Assembly: GCA_964023205.1 (NCBI GenBank)
Contig: OZ026846.1
Coordinates: forward strand, 32,880,194-32,944,193
Origin: Lutraria lutraria
Lineage: Eukaryota; Mollusca; Bivalvia; Venerida; Mactridae
DNA: 64,000 nucleotides
Reading direction: 5' to 3'
Below are positions 45,501 to 56,731 of this stretch, one piece after another (position 1 is the first letter of the stretch; each line of letters begins with the position of its first letter). The position numbers and the translations under genes were made by a program. The notes beneath the pieces were generated by a model that saw only the letters and a program-made list of their open reading frames with translations, was not told where the DNA came from and searched no databases.

Positions 45501-48500
45501 GGACATGTATGTATAAAAAAAGAAAGAAAAAAGTTTGTATACAAGTCCTTGGGGGTAATAAAACAATTAAAGAGATTAGACCTCATGTGGATTAGGGGGG
45601 TCACTTATATACTTATATAGTAGCTATTCGATGTCTTTAAATATAAATGTAAATAAGTTAAAACATAGACTTATATAATTATATGGTCATACTAGTATCA
45701 TCATTATACGTATCCGTACGACGGACATGATTTATTTGTACTTTTTCATTAGAAGTGATACAATAACTGTATTTAAATAAATGTACATATAATTCATGTA
45801 TTCATGAAGTGTTTTTTTCCCCTCTAAATCTAAGATATACGGGAGTTATACTCGTGTAAGCAATTTTGTCATTACAATTGGCCACGGCGTTTAAATATGA
45901 ACGATCGACTTATTCTGACTTCACACCCTTTCGGAAAAGATATAAAAGCGTACGAAATAATTTAATAACACCCCTAATTATGTCTTGATACCAAATATCG
46001 GATTTAAAAGTTCCCTGGCAAAAAATTCATAAAAAGTAAGAAGTGTTGTTATTCATAGTAAACACATGCTCGTTTAATTACGATATTTCGCTAGTTTTGC
46101 CAAAAGTTTCATTTCATTTAAAATTTGAACAAGTTCGCCTTAAAAGGAAACAAACTTTAATTTAACAAAAGCTACACGATACTAGAGTTTAAGCATCCTT
46201 CTCTGTTCAAAAGAAAACATTTCCCTGATTGACAGCCTTGTTAATCTTATGCTTGGGTCAACTTATCAGGAGGGTACGTGTACATCCATTATATCATTAT
46301 TTCAGGTATCGTATACATCACTGACCAAAGCTATTGTGATGATCAACAAGGAACCAGCGGTCTTTTTATTTGACTGGTTCCATAGAAAGCATAATGCATT
46401 CCGGATGATAATCGTCTTCATATTGGTGATTTTTCTTAGTAGTCTTGTGATTAACGGCTGTGAACTGGCTTACGGCAGAAGAATTGCCGATTATGATAAA
46501 CAAGGAGTGAACAGCACTATAGGACTTGTAATATCTGTACTAATAACGTTGTTTGTATTTGTAACGTGTGTTATGGTTTGGATTTTACCCCGTTTTGGTC
46601 ACGATAAGGAGGTAATTCTTACCTTTGTTTTTTTTTTAAACAGAAAATAATCAAAATTAGTGTATCGTGCTTCAATTTTGATTTTCTTGATTGACTCAAT
46701 AATCGTGACACAAGTCGACCATGGCGATTCATACCAGCGCAAATATAAACACATACAGCATGGAACATGTAGTAGGGACGGATCAATTCATATACTCAAG
46801 TATATATCTTTGAACTACATGTATAACAACTATATATGTACTACGTAAACTGGACATACATGTGCAGAGGTTTTCTTTATGTTTAGGGGAAGATGCTCTA
46901 GTCCTTAATATGGGACAGAAATAGCCTGTGGGGGAAATTCCCTCATGCAACCAATTTGGTGAATTTCAAGGGGTGAATTGGTGGGGAAAGTTTTTTGCAT
47001 TATTTCAAAGATATTTTCAGAGTGGAAAACGCCTTTCAGAGGCTACAACTATATGATAAAGAAAATCCTTGATGTGTATATCTGGCGTTTATATAATAAA
47101 CATGTAAATTCACTGTAATGTAATTGCATTCCAAGCACAATTAAGAGGCAAAATTGGATAGAAAAAAATATCCAATCATCTTGTATAGTATTATCTGAAC
47201 ACGATCTGTATGTTATCATTCAGTGCTGGTTATAATCCACAATGTTCTATTAATTATATATTGTATGTTTCAGCGTGATGATAAGATTCAGTCAAAACTG
47301 TGGAAAGTCGTAGGTAAAGAATGTGTTGAAAATAATGTCTTACTTATGTATTCATCAAAGAAAAAGAAACTACCAACTGTATCCTTTAGTGTTGGTTTTG
47401 TTTTACTATGACACATTCAAAGAAGTGATTATCAACTTCTAATTGAGAGAATACACGAAGGGTGACATTATAAATCTTAAAAATCAAATTAATTGTTTTT
47501 TATACGGAGGAAGTCATATTGACAGTATTCAATTTAGTTTAAGTTTAGTTTACAACATTACCTATCGCCCACTTATTGAACATGCAATTAATTTCTTTGA
47601 CGAAAACATGTAGATGTTTGTTATGAGGTACAATGTGATGAGATGTAAGGTAAGTGATATTCTAATTAATTTGTGTTGTATTGCCACACATTTAAGTTAA
47701 AGCATTGGAATAAACGACCTACATGTATATATCTGCTTGTTTTTAATGTTAACTTCAGTCCTGTCCGACTGTGTCCGAAACGCATGGGAAATATTTTTTT
47801 GCTCATTTGAAAATACACAACTGTATGTTATAATGAAAATCATAATTCATGCCTCGTTTGTTTACCGAGTATGACTATCATATTGCTTATAGGGTGTACA
47901 GGTACGGTTTTTACTTTAATATCTTTATAAAACCGTTACGGATTGGTTAATTAGTACTGTCCACCAGAACCGAATATTCCTCTAATAACCATTTCTATCA
48001 AACATTAGCATTGCTCCTCTTGTATACGAAATCTTGACTTCTTGTAAAGCTTCAATCATATTGTTACCCCCATCTACCGTCATTACGAACACCACTCTGG
48101 CCATTATCCGATGGTGTTTGTTATACATTTTGTGTCAGTATAGACTGTGCCATAATAAAACAAACATGATGATAATAACGTATCTCTCTCAAGAGAGTAC
48201 AGTCATTACATATTTATTTTTCTATGATTTTCTTCACATTACACTTTATTTATACTTATATATTTCACGAATGCTTCTTGTTTATACAGGAATATTTCAT
48301 CGGTATATTAAAGTCCAGGAACCTACCTTGCACCGATGAGATAACACCAGAGGTATCATATTAGACCATGTCCCTAATTTATTTATCCACGATTCTTTGC
48401 GATCATTTAAAATGTTTTATTGGCCATAACACGGTCTCCTAAAGGGTACCGCTTTGGGACGGTTAGTAGCAAAGCTACAAACGGACTGGTTAAGTTCACC

Positions 48501-48802
48501 CATCCTCAGACCTTCTCCTTGAAAACGAAAGACAAAATTGCAATTGTAAGTAATAGAGAGATATCCTATAATATATTGATACCCAGTATCGCCCCAGAGT
48601 AGGCTTATATACGAAGGTTACTGCATGTTATCATAATTTATTCCAGGAATATGCTGACATCAAATTTGAAATACTTCTTGCTAACGTGACAAAAACATTA
48701 GCAAATGATTTTGAGTCACAGCTAGATGCACCGTCCAACAGACACAATGTTAAAGGTGGAAAGATGTGTTTCTGTCAACAGTTAGAACAAGAACTGATAT
48801 GA
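36109..48802 (+). CDS. TIR-B: TIR/two-pass-membrane protein paralogue (whole gene; exon 3 not found)
   Basis: Exons found: 36109-36577, 38132-38182, 46306-46611, 47274-47378 (or from 47292), 48290-48352 and 48647-48802 with stop TGA. They match TIR-A exons 1, 2, 4, 5, 6 and 7 in order, orientation, phase and mostly length. The TIR domain keeps HFFVSYS, RDFQPG and WCKYE (Glu100). Exon 3 (phase 1 to 0) must bridge exons 2 and 4, but no counterpart of TIR-A exon 3 was recognised in the 8.1-kb intron; it is either diverged or lost, in which case the gene would be frame-broken. An ISRE promoter suggests infection-responsive expression. Confidence 0.78.
36637..37990. repeat. 30-bp minisatellite in intron 1 of TIR-B (about 45 units)
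   Basis: Perfectly phased 30-bp units of the form GGTCATGTTGTCAAGGTAAA plus TCTTGTTATA, beginning about 60 bp after the exon 1 donor. Variants replace AAGG by TAGG and GTTATA by ATTATA. Each unit carries AAGGTAAAT, a near-consensus 5' splice-site sequence. The array gives long stop-free frames on both strands (minus-strand repeat NMTYNKIYLD) that are not genes. Confidence 0.93.
38132..38182 (+). CDS. TIR-B exon 2
   Basis: A 51-nt exon, phase 1 to 1, with acceptor ATTACAG and donor ATAT|GTGAGT. It encodes TDDGFLGLNIKSWNKI, the counterpart of exon 2 in A and C. The upstream intron end is unrelated to that of A and C. Confidence 0.88.
40960..42780. promoter_or_regulatory. CpG-containing region with CRE, E-box and TATA motifs
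   Basis: Consensus TGACGTCA occurs at 40960-40967, 41213-41220 and 41745-41752. CACGTG E-boxes occur near 42717 and 42757, and CTATAAATAG at 42668-42677. The density of such motifs and local CG content are higher than in the surrounding sequence. It could be an intronic enhancer or an alternative promoter. No transcript start can be proved from sequence. Confidence 0.3.
41334..43227. repeat. Inverted-repeat-bounded element in TIR-B intron
   Basis: The left arm 41334-41402 (ACCCGACATTAGTCTGG ... GTCAGGCAAAGC ... AATAATGGCGGC) is matched in inverted order by the right arm 43155-43227, whose reverse complement reads TCGGGTTAGTCTGG ... GTCAGACAAAGC ... AATAATGGCGGC. The arms are imperfect and about 70 bp long. 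The interior is noncoding. It may be a nonautonomous transposon about 1.9 kb long. Confidence 0.5.
42743..42948. repeat. 103-bp tandem duplication
   Basis: TGTTTATATCACGTGACCAT through GCCAATTAAAAAT is present twice head to tail with period 103 bp (starts 42743 and 42846). The copies appear identical, including one CACGTG E-box each. Minus-strand frames here look accidental. Confidence 0.85.
45498..45552. repeat. Short member of the CAAGGACTTATATAC hairpin family
   Basis: CAAGGACATGTATGTATA pairs with TATACAAGTCCTTG around an A-rich core. The same terminal sequence occurs in the perfect palindrome at 51779-51810 and the foldback element at 61821-62292. Confidence 0.5.
46306..46611 (+). CDS. 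TIR-B exon 4 (membrane exon)
   Basis: A 306-nt exon, phase 0 to 0, with acceptor TATTTCAG and donor GAG|GTAATT. It encodes two hydrophobic segments (MIIVFILVIFLSSLVI and IGLVISVLITLFVFVTCVMV) joined by a short loop with NST, a possible N-glycosylation site. It aligns throughout with TIR-A exon 4 (INKxxxVxxFDxxxR, then the hydrophobic stretch). Confidence 0.85.
46930..46942. promoter_or_regulatory. kB-like palindrome in TIR-B intron
   Basis: GGGGGAAATTCCC contains GGGAAATTCCC, which fits Rel/Dorsal-type binding sites. It lies between exons 4 and 5. A single site in an intron is weak evidence of regulation. Confidence 0.25.
47274..47378 (+). CDS. TIR-B exon 5
   Basis: Two in-frame acceptors are possible, 47274 (TATGTTTCAG) and 47292 (AGATTCAG); the second gives exactly the 87 nt seen in TIR-A. 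The core SKLWKVVGKECVENNV and the basic end KKKKLPT match TIR-A. The donor ACT|GTATCC keeps the unusual GTATCC of TIR-A. Confidence 0.82.
48290..48352 (+). CDS. TIR-B exon 6
   Basis: A 63-nt exon, phase 0 to 0, with acceptor TTTATACAG and donor GAG|GTATCA. It encodes EYFIGILKSRNL and an acidic end; the TIR-A counterpart is 66 nt. Confidence 0.82.
48647..48802 (+). CDS. TIR-B exon 7 (C-terminal tail)
   Basis: A 156-nt exon ending in TGA with acceptor TTATTCCAG. It starts EYADIKFE and ends KGGKMCFCQQLEQELI, nearly the same as in TIR-A. Strong conservation of the last 16 residues suggests a functional tail. Confidence 0.87.
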   Translation, partial: EYADIKFEILLANVTKTLANDFESQLDAPSNRHNVKGGKMCFCQQLEQELI

Positions 48803-49317
48803 TAAAAGAAAGAATTTCGTGAAATGACTATAAGTTATTATTTTTCACATTCAATACAAACGTTTACCGTTTATGTTATACCCTGTGTGCATGAAAAAAA
48901 TGTGCGTTGTAGATACCATTAGTAGTGTAGTATGCGATGCAATCTGCTATCTTCCTATTCCTGTGCTGAATGAATTTAGTAACTTTCCCCATCCCGTTTG
49001 GCACTGAAACATATGTCGCAGAGCAAAACATGGGGATGACGTTATCTGCCTTTGTACCGATTCCTGAAAGTCTAAGAGTGTCCCCTACCCAATCCCAAGT
49101 TTGAATGTACTAGGGATATAGAAAACAGTAGTAAACTATTGTAGTAGTTCAAAGACCTACTAAGGTCAATCATGAGGTGTATTCATTTCATGCTTATGAT
49201 GTTATGACTGTTTATTCCAGAAAAACTTAACATAAAACTCATGAAAACACAATAAATTTAAATCACTTTATTTCATAAGATTAAATCCCAACTAACCTTT
49301 CCACTTAAACTTTAACT

Positions 49318-49600
49318 ACTGGTCGGTTGATTGTTCCAAAAAACAAGAAGTGTTTGTGAAAGATGAATGCCCCCTCGTGGCCTCAAAATCAATAGGGCCA
49401 TCATGTGATGACCAACCTCGCATCCAAATCCGAAGAGCCTAGGCCAAATCATTCTCTTGTTATTAGTCGTACATGGTCAGGTTACAGACGAACGAACCGA
49501 CCGACCGACATGTGCAAAGCAATATACTCCCTTTTCTTCGAACGGGGGCATACAAACGCGCTCTCAAGAAATCCCACACGCAAAAAAAACTGATCACATT
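49318..49600. repeat. Dispersed repeat of mollusc type
   Basis: The segment includes GATGAATGCCCCCTCGTGG, TCATGTGATGACC, CGACCGACCGACATGTGCAA and CAATATACTCCC with CTTCGAACGGGGGCATA. I recognise GTGCAAAGCAATATA plus a GGGGGCATA end as a common dispersed repeat in molluscan sequences. Open frames in it are not genes. Confidence 0.55.
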
Positions 49601-50019
49601 GACACCTTCACAGCAAACATTCTATATGGATGGTAGTTTGTTACAGTTACATCAACATAATCATCATTAAACAGTGTTACATAAATCAACATCTAAGTCA
49701 AAACTGGATCTTCACAGACATACATTAGAAAGATGACAAATTGCTTCAAAACTGAAATATTACGATCACGTAGAGTCTAACGCCACAACAATTAGACATT
49801 TATAGTGATACACATCAATCAAATGAACAAAGGAAGACGTCAACAAATAGTATCTAAAGAAGATTTACGTTATTTTCTACGTCATATTATAGAAGTAAAC
49901 ATTGTTTTACAAATAGGCACATCTCAATAGTACGATAGCCGAGATAATGAATGCCAAATAACTAAGTCAATATCAAAATTGCATGACTGTAACACATTAA
50001 GGTAGTATGCGACCTTTCA

Positions 50020-50612
50020 TTGACGGCATGGGTAAAAAAATCGATTTTTCTCCGATTGTTCAAAAATTTTGTCTGATAATCGACGTGACGTAACAATTTC
50101 AACGTTATTCATGATGTCCGAACTTTATTGCAATTTTTTGAAAAAATAATGCGCGATGACATATTATTTATTCCTTTTATTATTGCTTGTTAAAATCTCC
50201 ACAAAATGAACATGTGATTCATTAGTTGATTGAATCTACTTCCGTTTACCAAAAGTACACTAAAACATAGTTGGGTGTCAAAATTACGGGTGAAAAAAAT
50301 GACGTATTTTAGTTCTAAATGTTTCGCCAAGGAAATAATTACGGAAAACCCTCATTAAAACTTATATCAGCTTATTCCGCAGATAGAGAGCTAGAAGTTT
50401 GTGTATTCGAAATTACAATAGCGGTATGTTTGAACCAATTATGTATGTAAAACGTCGATTTTACACCGCTGGCATTTGACGGCGCGTTGCTAGGAAACGA
50501 GGCGGAAAACAGAAAAAATAAAACGAACAAAAATTGAAGAACATGCTATACTACCATTGTACAAAATTTCAGAACAATCGGAGAAAAATCGATTTTTTGA
50601 CCCATGACGTTA
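50020..50612. repeat. MITE with inverted repeats around ATCGATTTTTCTCC
   Basis: The left arm TGACGGCATGGGTAAAAAAA and the following ATCGATTTTTCTCCGATTGTT pair with the right arm ending CCGATTGTTC-complement, ATCGATTTTTTGACCC and ATGACG. TTAA occurs near both outer sides (49998 and 50610). It is about 0.6 kb and noncoding. Confidence 0.6.
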
Positions 50613-50694
50613 AGGATGGAGTACGAGACTATCCATGTATGAAAAAAAATAGACTAATTTAATGCAACGCAGAATCTTTAAAATTAGTGCAAGA

Positions 50695-50913
50695 CATTAT
50701 ACATTGAGATAGGTAAATAACACACTGTGATAAGACATGATACATTGAGATAGGTAATTACACACTGTGATAAGACATAATACATTGAGATACGTAATTA
50801 CATGCTGTGATCAGACATAATACATTTAGAAACGTATTTACACACTGAGATAAGACATAATACATTGAGATACGTAATTACACACTTTGATACGACATGA
50901 TACATTGAGATCA
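50695..50913. repeat. 40-bp minisatellite (about 5.5 units)
   Basis: Units contain GACATAATACATTGAGATAC followed by GTAATTACACACTGTGATAA. Copies vary at several positions (GACATGATACATT, CATGCTGTGATC). Confidence 0.75.
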
Positions 50914-50969
50914 GGCTTTGAACTACTAATCAGGAGGAACTGAATGTACAACTGTGTTACACTGTATTT

Positions 50970-51250
50970 GTCACTTATTTATCTTTGTTTATCTATTTAA
51001 TTCATAACAACAACTGATGTTTGACTATACTACTATGATATTTGATATTGTATCAAGCATCTTTTTTAAATAAAATATTTTCATTAAATATCATTCAAAA
51101 ATATTTACTTTCAACTGAAAATATTTTCTACACCAGACCTTTATCTTTTGCATGCACTTGAAATAAAATAATATTTAAGATTGTTGCTAACCATTCGCAA
51201 TATGATTTGACTATGATCAATCACAGCAAACAACATGTGTACAGTTATAG
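50970..51250. repeat. Second copy of the 36-bp array flank
   Basis: Homologous to 20250-20575, with small indels and substitutions. Here it lies about 3.1 kb before array 2, whereas at the first location it directly precedes array 1. Confidence 0.7.
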
Positions 51251-51778
51251 GTGTTAGCTAGTAAAGACTATTCACCACGAAGAACATGGTTGCTGGTGGT
51301 CATCAGTAACTTAATTGATGCCTTCTCGGATTCTCGACTGCGGGGATAAAAAAATGCTTATGAACATTATTCACACACCTAGCAGCTAGGTTCGCATAAT
51401 GTAGCTCTGATTGCATGTACAATCATAATTATGTAACAGCTGTAGATGGTGAATGCCATATATAATGTGACATTAATGAGAGCTGTTGACACAAAAGTCT
51501 CAATTATCGCATGAACGAAATGTTCAACTTGTGTGTGTTTTAAGTCAAGCGATTAAAAAAACGCTTATTGTTTCTTCCTCAGGCTGGAAATATTACAAAT
51601 CTTTAAAACATTCAGCCATGAATACAGATCTCGAGAAGGTAATCGATGTTTAAAGCCGATTTACAACGGCATTCCAGTCACTAGTACAAAACGTATATAA
51701 ACGTGACGGCGGCATGTTAACCAAACCAGTTTTCCATGACTGTTTTATAACCAGTACAAAAGAAGCCGCTAACCGAAA

Positions 51779-51810
51779 GCAAGGACTTATATACGTATAT
51801 AAGTCCTTGC
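51779..51810. repeat. Perfect 32-bp palindrome
   Basis: GCAAGGACTTATATAC is followed immediately by its exact reverse complement. It could form a cruciform or an RNA hairpin, and looks like the joined ends of the CAAGGACTTATATAC element family with no interior. Confidence 0.85.
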
Positions 51811-51839
51811 CGAAAGACAACATTTTTGTCATATTTTCG

Positions 51840-51903
51840 CGACCAAGATTCGAACCGGACAAGTCCAGCGCACTAACCACAGGACCACGACCATTACCGA
51901 ATC
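51840..51903 (-). repeat. tRNA-derived SINE fragment
   Basis: On the minus strand, GGTCCTGTGGTTAGTGCGC resembles an A-box/D-arm and GGTTCGAATCTTGG a B-box/T-arm, separated by about the right distance. Stems are imperfect and there is no intact tRNA cloverleaf. Confidence 0.5.
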
Positions 51904-54340
51904 GAATGTAAACCACTAAATTGTGTTTCCCAACCTCTTCATCACTATAGGGAACATCGTGTTTGTAAACAAAAGGAAGCATTCTCGCGCATGCGCACCT
52001 GCTGGTGGACAAAACCAATAACTGTCGACATGATGCTATATAAACGTATTGACCCGTTGTAGGATGACATTGAAGTATTTGATAGTATTAAATCGCCAAC
52101 GATTGAGTCAAAAAACACGTTCAGAGTGAAATTTAATACTGAATAGTATAATGGTCAATCTTTTGTTTTCTGATTCGTATAAAGTTGATTAATTTATAAA
52201 AAAATCTACATGAAGTGTCGAACGCTCCATCGTTGTGGTCAATGATTTGTAAATGCACGTCATTGTTGTATCAAAACACTTATAATATTTCAATGCATTT
52301 AAGGATAAGATACATGCAATTCATGATATATTCATATAATTATAATTAATTATAGACCACCTTTAATCATATTACTTTAATTCATAAAGCGCTGTATTCC
52401 GACATAGACATATACACAACCACCTAAATTTTAGTCATAGATACATTAAGTGGATTATGAAAGCGCTAAAATAAAATCGGTAGGCATGCATAGAAATTCA
52501 GTTTTTCTTAATAATGAAAAAAATGTACTTTTTATAACCTTTCATTTTCATGTAGAATATCTTTTGAGTCGAACATACGAAAAAAAAACATAATTAAAGA
52601 CATGTGCTCAAAGATAATTATTTTGTAATTAGGTAATTTTATTTTGAAATATTAATATAAAAAGAACACACTAAGTCATATTAAGTTTTAAAACAATTTA
52701 TAATTCGAATGAAATTTAATCATAAATAACGTTAACTTGAATGATGCCCGTTGTAGAAACGTGCTTTGTCAATTTTCAGCATCATCTAATGTTTTTAACA
52801 CTATATATTGTTCGTACATTTTTACTAATGATCAGCAACTTTTAAAACATACCTAAAACTTAAATTATACATCAAATAGAGCGGGACTAATTAAAACGGA
52901 TAATCCAATTAATCCACAAATCACCGACTGAATCCCTACAATGGGCACGTGTTTCGTATTGTATGTGCGAACGATAATTAATCGATTGACACATTCACAA
53001 TAATTAAAACACTATTAAACTTTGATTTTAGTCGCGTTCAATGCAAATCATTTAACAAGTCAAAATCGTCACAGGTTTCGTCTTACCTTCAACTGGCATG
53101 CCGTCCAGTTATCATGATCCTAATCACGGTGACGATCTTTACTGACTGCAAGAAGTAAACCGTGGAAAACAGTTAGTAGTGTACATATATTTTATATCAC
53201 CCGTTGTTGTATATAAATCTACATTGTTTTGACAGCTGCACAATGGCCAAACAAGTTCTTTTGGATGTAATTATCAGTCGGATGTGACAATCTATTTATG
53301 ACAATTAAATTAATTAATGCCATAAGACACATTCTCACAAAGTCGATTCAGCCAGGGTCTATTTGAATGACCCTGGTTCAGGTTGATTGTATAATAATGA
53401 ATCTCTGTCATGTTGATTTAACCATTAATTAGCCATGCTATTGACTTTGGCGATTTGGATTTAAATGAATTATTAGGTGATTATGCATGTGGTGGAATTG
53501 GCTAAAAAATGCTTGTACCCGTGAAAAAATTAGCTGAAATTATTTGTAAAAAATATGACAACCGTGAACATTTACTACTACTAGTGTAACGAGTGTCAAA
53601 ATATGTATACTGTATAGTGTGTCCGGTATGCGCAGACATTTATCGAATGTCGAGCACCAGGAGTAAGTATTTCGAATTCCATGTGTTTGAAATGCACACA
53701 TACTATCTTTAACCCGTCAGATTACCAGATAATGAGAGAACAATTAATAGCATTGTCTATATTAATTGTCCACTTAAAATATTTATGATTTTGAACATCA
53801 AGCCGAACTATATAATTATATGATTAATTTGAAAACTATTTTTACTTATTAACCGTTACAATTTTAATTAGGACCGGGCTTTCTCTGTAGATGGCAGAAT
53901 GTCATCTATTTATTCCTTCACCAGGGGCTCTTTTCGTTATAATTCATACGCCATACAACTGTAGAACTCTTCTGTCAACTAATTGTGCAGCAAAAAGCTA
54001 CTCAAGACCGAACAATAACTATGTTTTTATCTATGAGAAAGAATGTGTCAGGAAATGTAATGGTGGTCATAACCGCATATTGATTCTTTTGCCCACCAGC
54101 GATATTTACAAACGGATAACAGATGCGCGTGACGGCACGGCCATGTTCCCTATACAATGTTCTACTAATAATTATTAAAACTGCTAGAAACCATTTTACT
54201 GGGTCAGAATATCTTATGTGTACATCGCAGTCACGGGCTATGGAAAGTTGCATGCAAACAGTCATATGTGATTGTCTTTGATTAGCAAACAGCTTTTAGT
54301 TGGCAGGGATAACTAGTATATGTAATAAGTTGTACTTAGT

Positions 54341-56731
54341 ACTTACCCATGGTATAATCAGTGAACGATCAGCTATAGTTCTCCATGGTATAAACAGTGT
54401 ATGGCCAGCAGTAGTTATCAATGGTAAAACCAGTGTAAGGTCAGCTGTATGTATCCATGGTATAATTAGTGTAAGGTCATCTGTATGTATCCATGATATA
54501 TTCAGTGTAAGGTCAGCTTTATGTATCCATGATATATTCAGTGTATGGTCAGCTTTAGTTATCCATGGTATAATTAGTGTAAGGTCAGCTGTATGTATCC
54601 ATGGTATAATCAGTGTAAGGTCAGCTGTAAGTATCCATGGTATAATCAGTGTAAGGTCAGCTGTATGTATCCATGGTATACTCAGTGTAAGGTCAGCTGT
54701 AAGTATCCATGGTATAATCAGTGTAAGGTCAGCTGTATGTATCCATGGTATAATCAGTGTAAGGTCAGCTGTAAGTATCCATGGTATAATCAGTGTAAGG
54801 TCAGCTGTAAGTATCCATTGCATTATCAGTGTAAGGTCAGCTGTATGTATCCATGGTATAATCCGTGTAAGGTGCGCTGTATGTATCCATGGTATAATCA
54901 GTGTAAGGTGCGCTGTATGTATCCATGGTATAATCAGTGTAAGGTCAGCTGTAAGTATCCATGGTATACTCAGTGTAAGGTCAGCTGTATGTATCCATGG
55001 TATAATCAGTGTAAGGTCAGCTGTAAGTATCCATGGTATACTCAGTGTAAGGTCAGCTGTATGTATCCATGGTATAATCAGTGTAAGGTCAGCTGTATGT
55101 ATCCATGGTATAATCCGTGTAAGGTCAGCTGTATGTATCCATGATATACTCAGTGTAAGGTCAGCTGTAAGTATCCATGATATACTCAGTGTAAGGTCAG
55201 CTGTAAGTATCCATGGTATAATCAGTGTAAGGTCAGCTGTAAGTATCCATGATATACTCAGTGTCAGGTCAGCTGTAAGTATCCATGATATACTCAGTGT
55301 AAGGTCAGCTGTAAGTATCCATGATATACTCAGTGTAAGGTCAGCTGTATGTATCCATGGTATAATTAGTGTAAGGTCAGCTGTAAGTATCCATGGTATA
55401 ATCAGTGTAAGGTCAGCTGTATGTATCCATGATATACTCTGTGTAAGGTCAGCTGTAAGTATCCATGGTATAATCAGTGTAAGGTCAGCTGTATGTATCC
55501 ATGGTATAATCCGTGTAAGGTGCGCTGTATGTATCCATGGTATAATCAGTGTAAGGTCAGCTGTATGTATCCATGGTATAATCCGTGTAAGAAGCGCTGT
55601 AAGTATCCATGATATAATCAGTGTAAGGTCAGCTGTAAGTATCCATTGTATAATCAATGTAAGGTCAGCTGTAAGTATCCATGGTATTATCAGTGTAAGG
55701 TCAGTTGTATGTATCCATGGTATAATCCGTGTAAGGTCAGCTGTATGTATCCATGATATAATCAGTGTAAGGTCAGCTGTATGTATCCATGATATAATCA
55801 GTGTAAGGTCAGCTGTAAGTATCCATTGTATAATCAATGTAAGGTCAGCTGTAAGTATCCATGGTATTATCAGTGTAAGGTCAGTTGTATGTATCCATGG
55901 TATAATCCGTGTAAGGTCAGCTGTATGTATCCATGATATAATCAGTGTAAGGTCAGCTGTATGTATCCATGATATAATCAGTGTAAGGTCAGCTGTATGT
56001 ATCCATGATATAATCAGTGTAAGGTCAGCTGTATGTATCCATGATATAATCAGTGTAAGATAGTTGTATGTATCCATGATATAATCAGTGTAAGGTCAGC
56101 TGTATGTATCCATGATATACTCAGTGTAAGGTCAGCTGTATGTATCCATGATATAATCAGTGTAAGGTCAGCTGTATGTATCCATGATATAATCAGTGTA
56201 AGGTCAGCTGTATGTATCCATGGTATAATCAGTGTAAGGTCAGCTGTATGTATCCATGGTATACTCAGTGTAAGGTCAGCTGTATGTATCCATGATATAC
56301 TCAGTGTAAGGTCAGCTGTATGTATCCATGATATAATCAGTGTAAGGTCAGCTGTATGTATCCATGATATAATCAGTGTAAGGTCAGCTGTATGTATCCA
56401 TGATATAATCAGTGTAAGATAGTTGTATGTATCCATGATATAATCAGTGTAAGGTCAGCTGTATGTATCCATGATATACTCAGTGTAAGGTCAGCTGTAT
56501 GTATCCATGATATAATCAGTGTAAGGTCAGCTGTATGTATCCATGATATACTCAGTGTAAGGTCAGCTGTATGTATCCATGATATAATCAGTGTAAGGTC
56601 AGCTGTATGTATCCATGATATAATCAGTGTAAGGTCAGCTGTATGTATCCATGATATACTCAGTGTAATGTCAGCTTTAGTTATCCATGGTATAACCAGC
56701 GTAAGGTCAGCTGTTTGTATCCATGATGTAA
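54341..56731. repeat. 36-bp minisatellite array 2 (about 66 units)
   Basis: Same unit as array 1 (GTAAGGTCAGCTGTAAGTAT with CCATGGTATAATCA variants). The first and last units are degenerate, including AGTTATCC variants. Short higher-order repeats are visible, for example about 180 bp near 55640 and 55820, and about 360 bp with AAGATAGTTGTATG at 56058 and 56416. The array ends 680 bp before TIR-C. Long stop-free frames on both strands are by-products of the 36-bp period. Confidence 0.95.

Larger units (their letters stand above)
38183..46305 (+). other. Large intron region of TIR-B between exons 2 and 4
   Basis: This 8.1-kb region should contain exon 3 but none was convincingly found. It includes an inverted-repeat pair at 41334/43155, a 103-bp tandem duplication, several CRE and E-box motifs, and a small hairpin element at 45498. 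Open frames here are short and lack motifs. Confidence 0.5.
48803..54340. other. Noncoding region between TIR-B and the second 36-bp array
   Basis: No exon could be supported. It contains a mollusc-type dispersed repeat (49318-49600), an inverted-repeat MITE (50020-50612), a 40-bp minisatellite (50695-50913), the duplicated flank 50970-51250, a perfect palindrome (51779-51810) and a SINE piece (51840-51903). From 52.0 to 53.9 kb it is AT-rich with nothing recognisable. Confidence 0.55.

Noticed and set aside
45838..45970. Another candidate exon 3 of TIR-B containing RKRYK
   Set aside because: The resemblance to RPARYKF in TIR-A is limited to a few residues; the frame has a stop close by and no good donor.
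48420..48602. A possible extra TIR-B exon between exons 6 and 7 (frame TRSPKGYRFGTVSSKATNG with a GTAAGT donor)
   Set aside because: It has no acceptor AG in frame after the upstream stop and no counterpart in TIR-A, where exon 6 splices in phase directly to exon 7.
53891..54178. 95-codon plus-strand frame before array 2
   Set aside because: There is no domain, no homologous sequence beside TIR-B, and overlapping minus-strand frames; it looks like chance.
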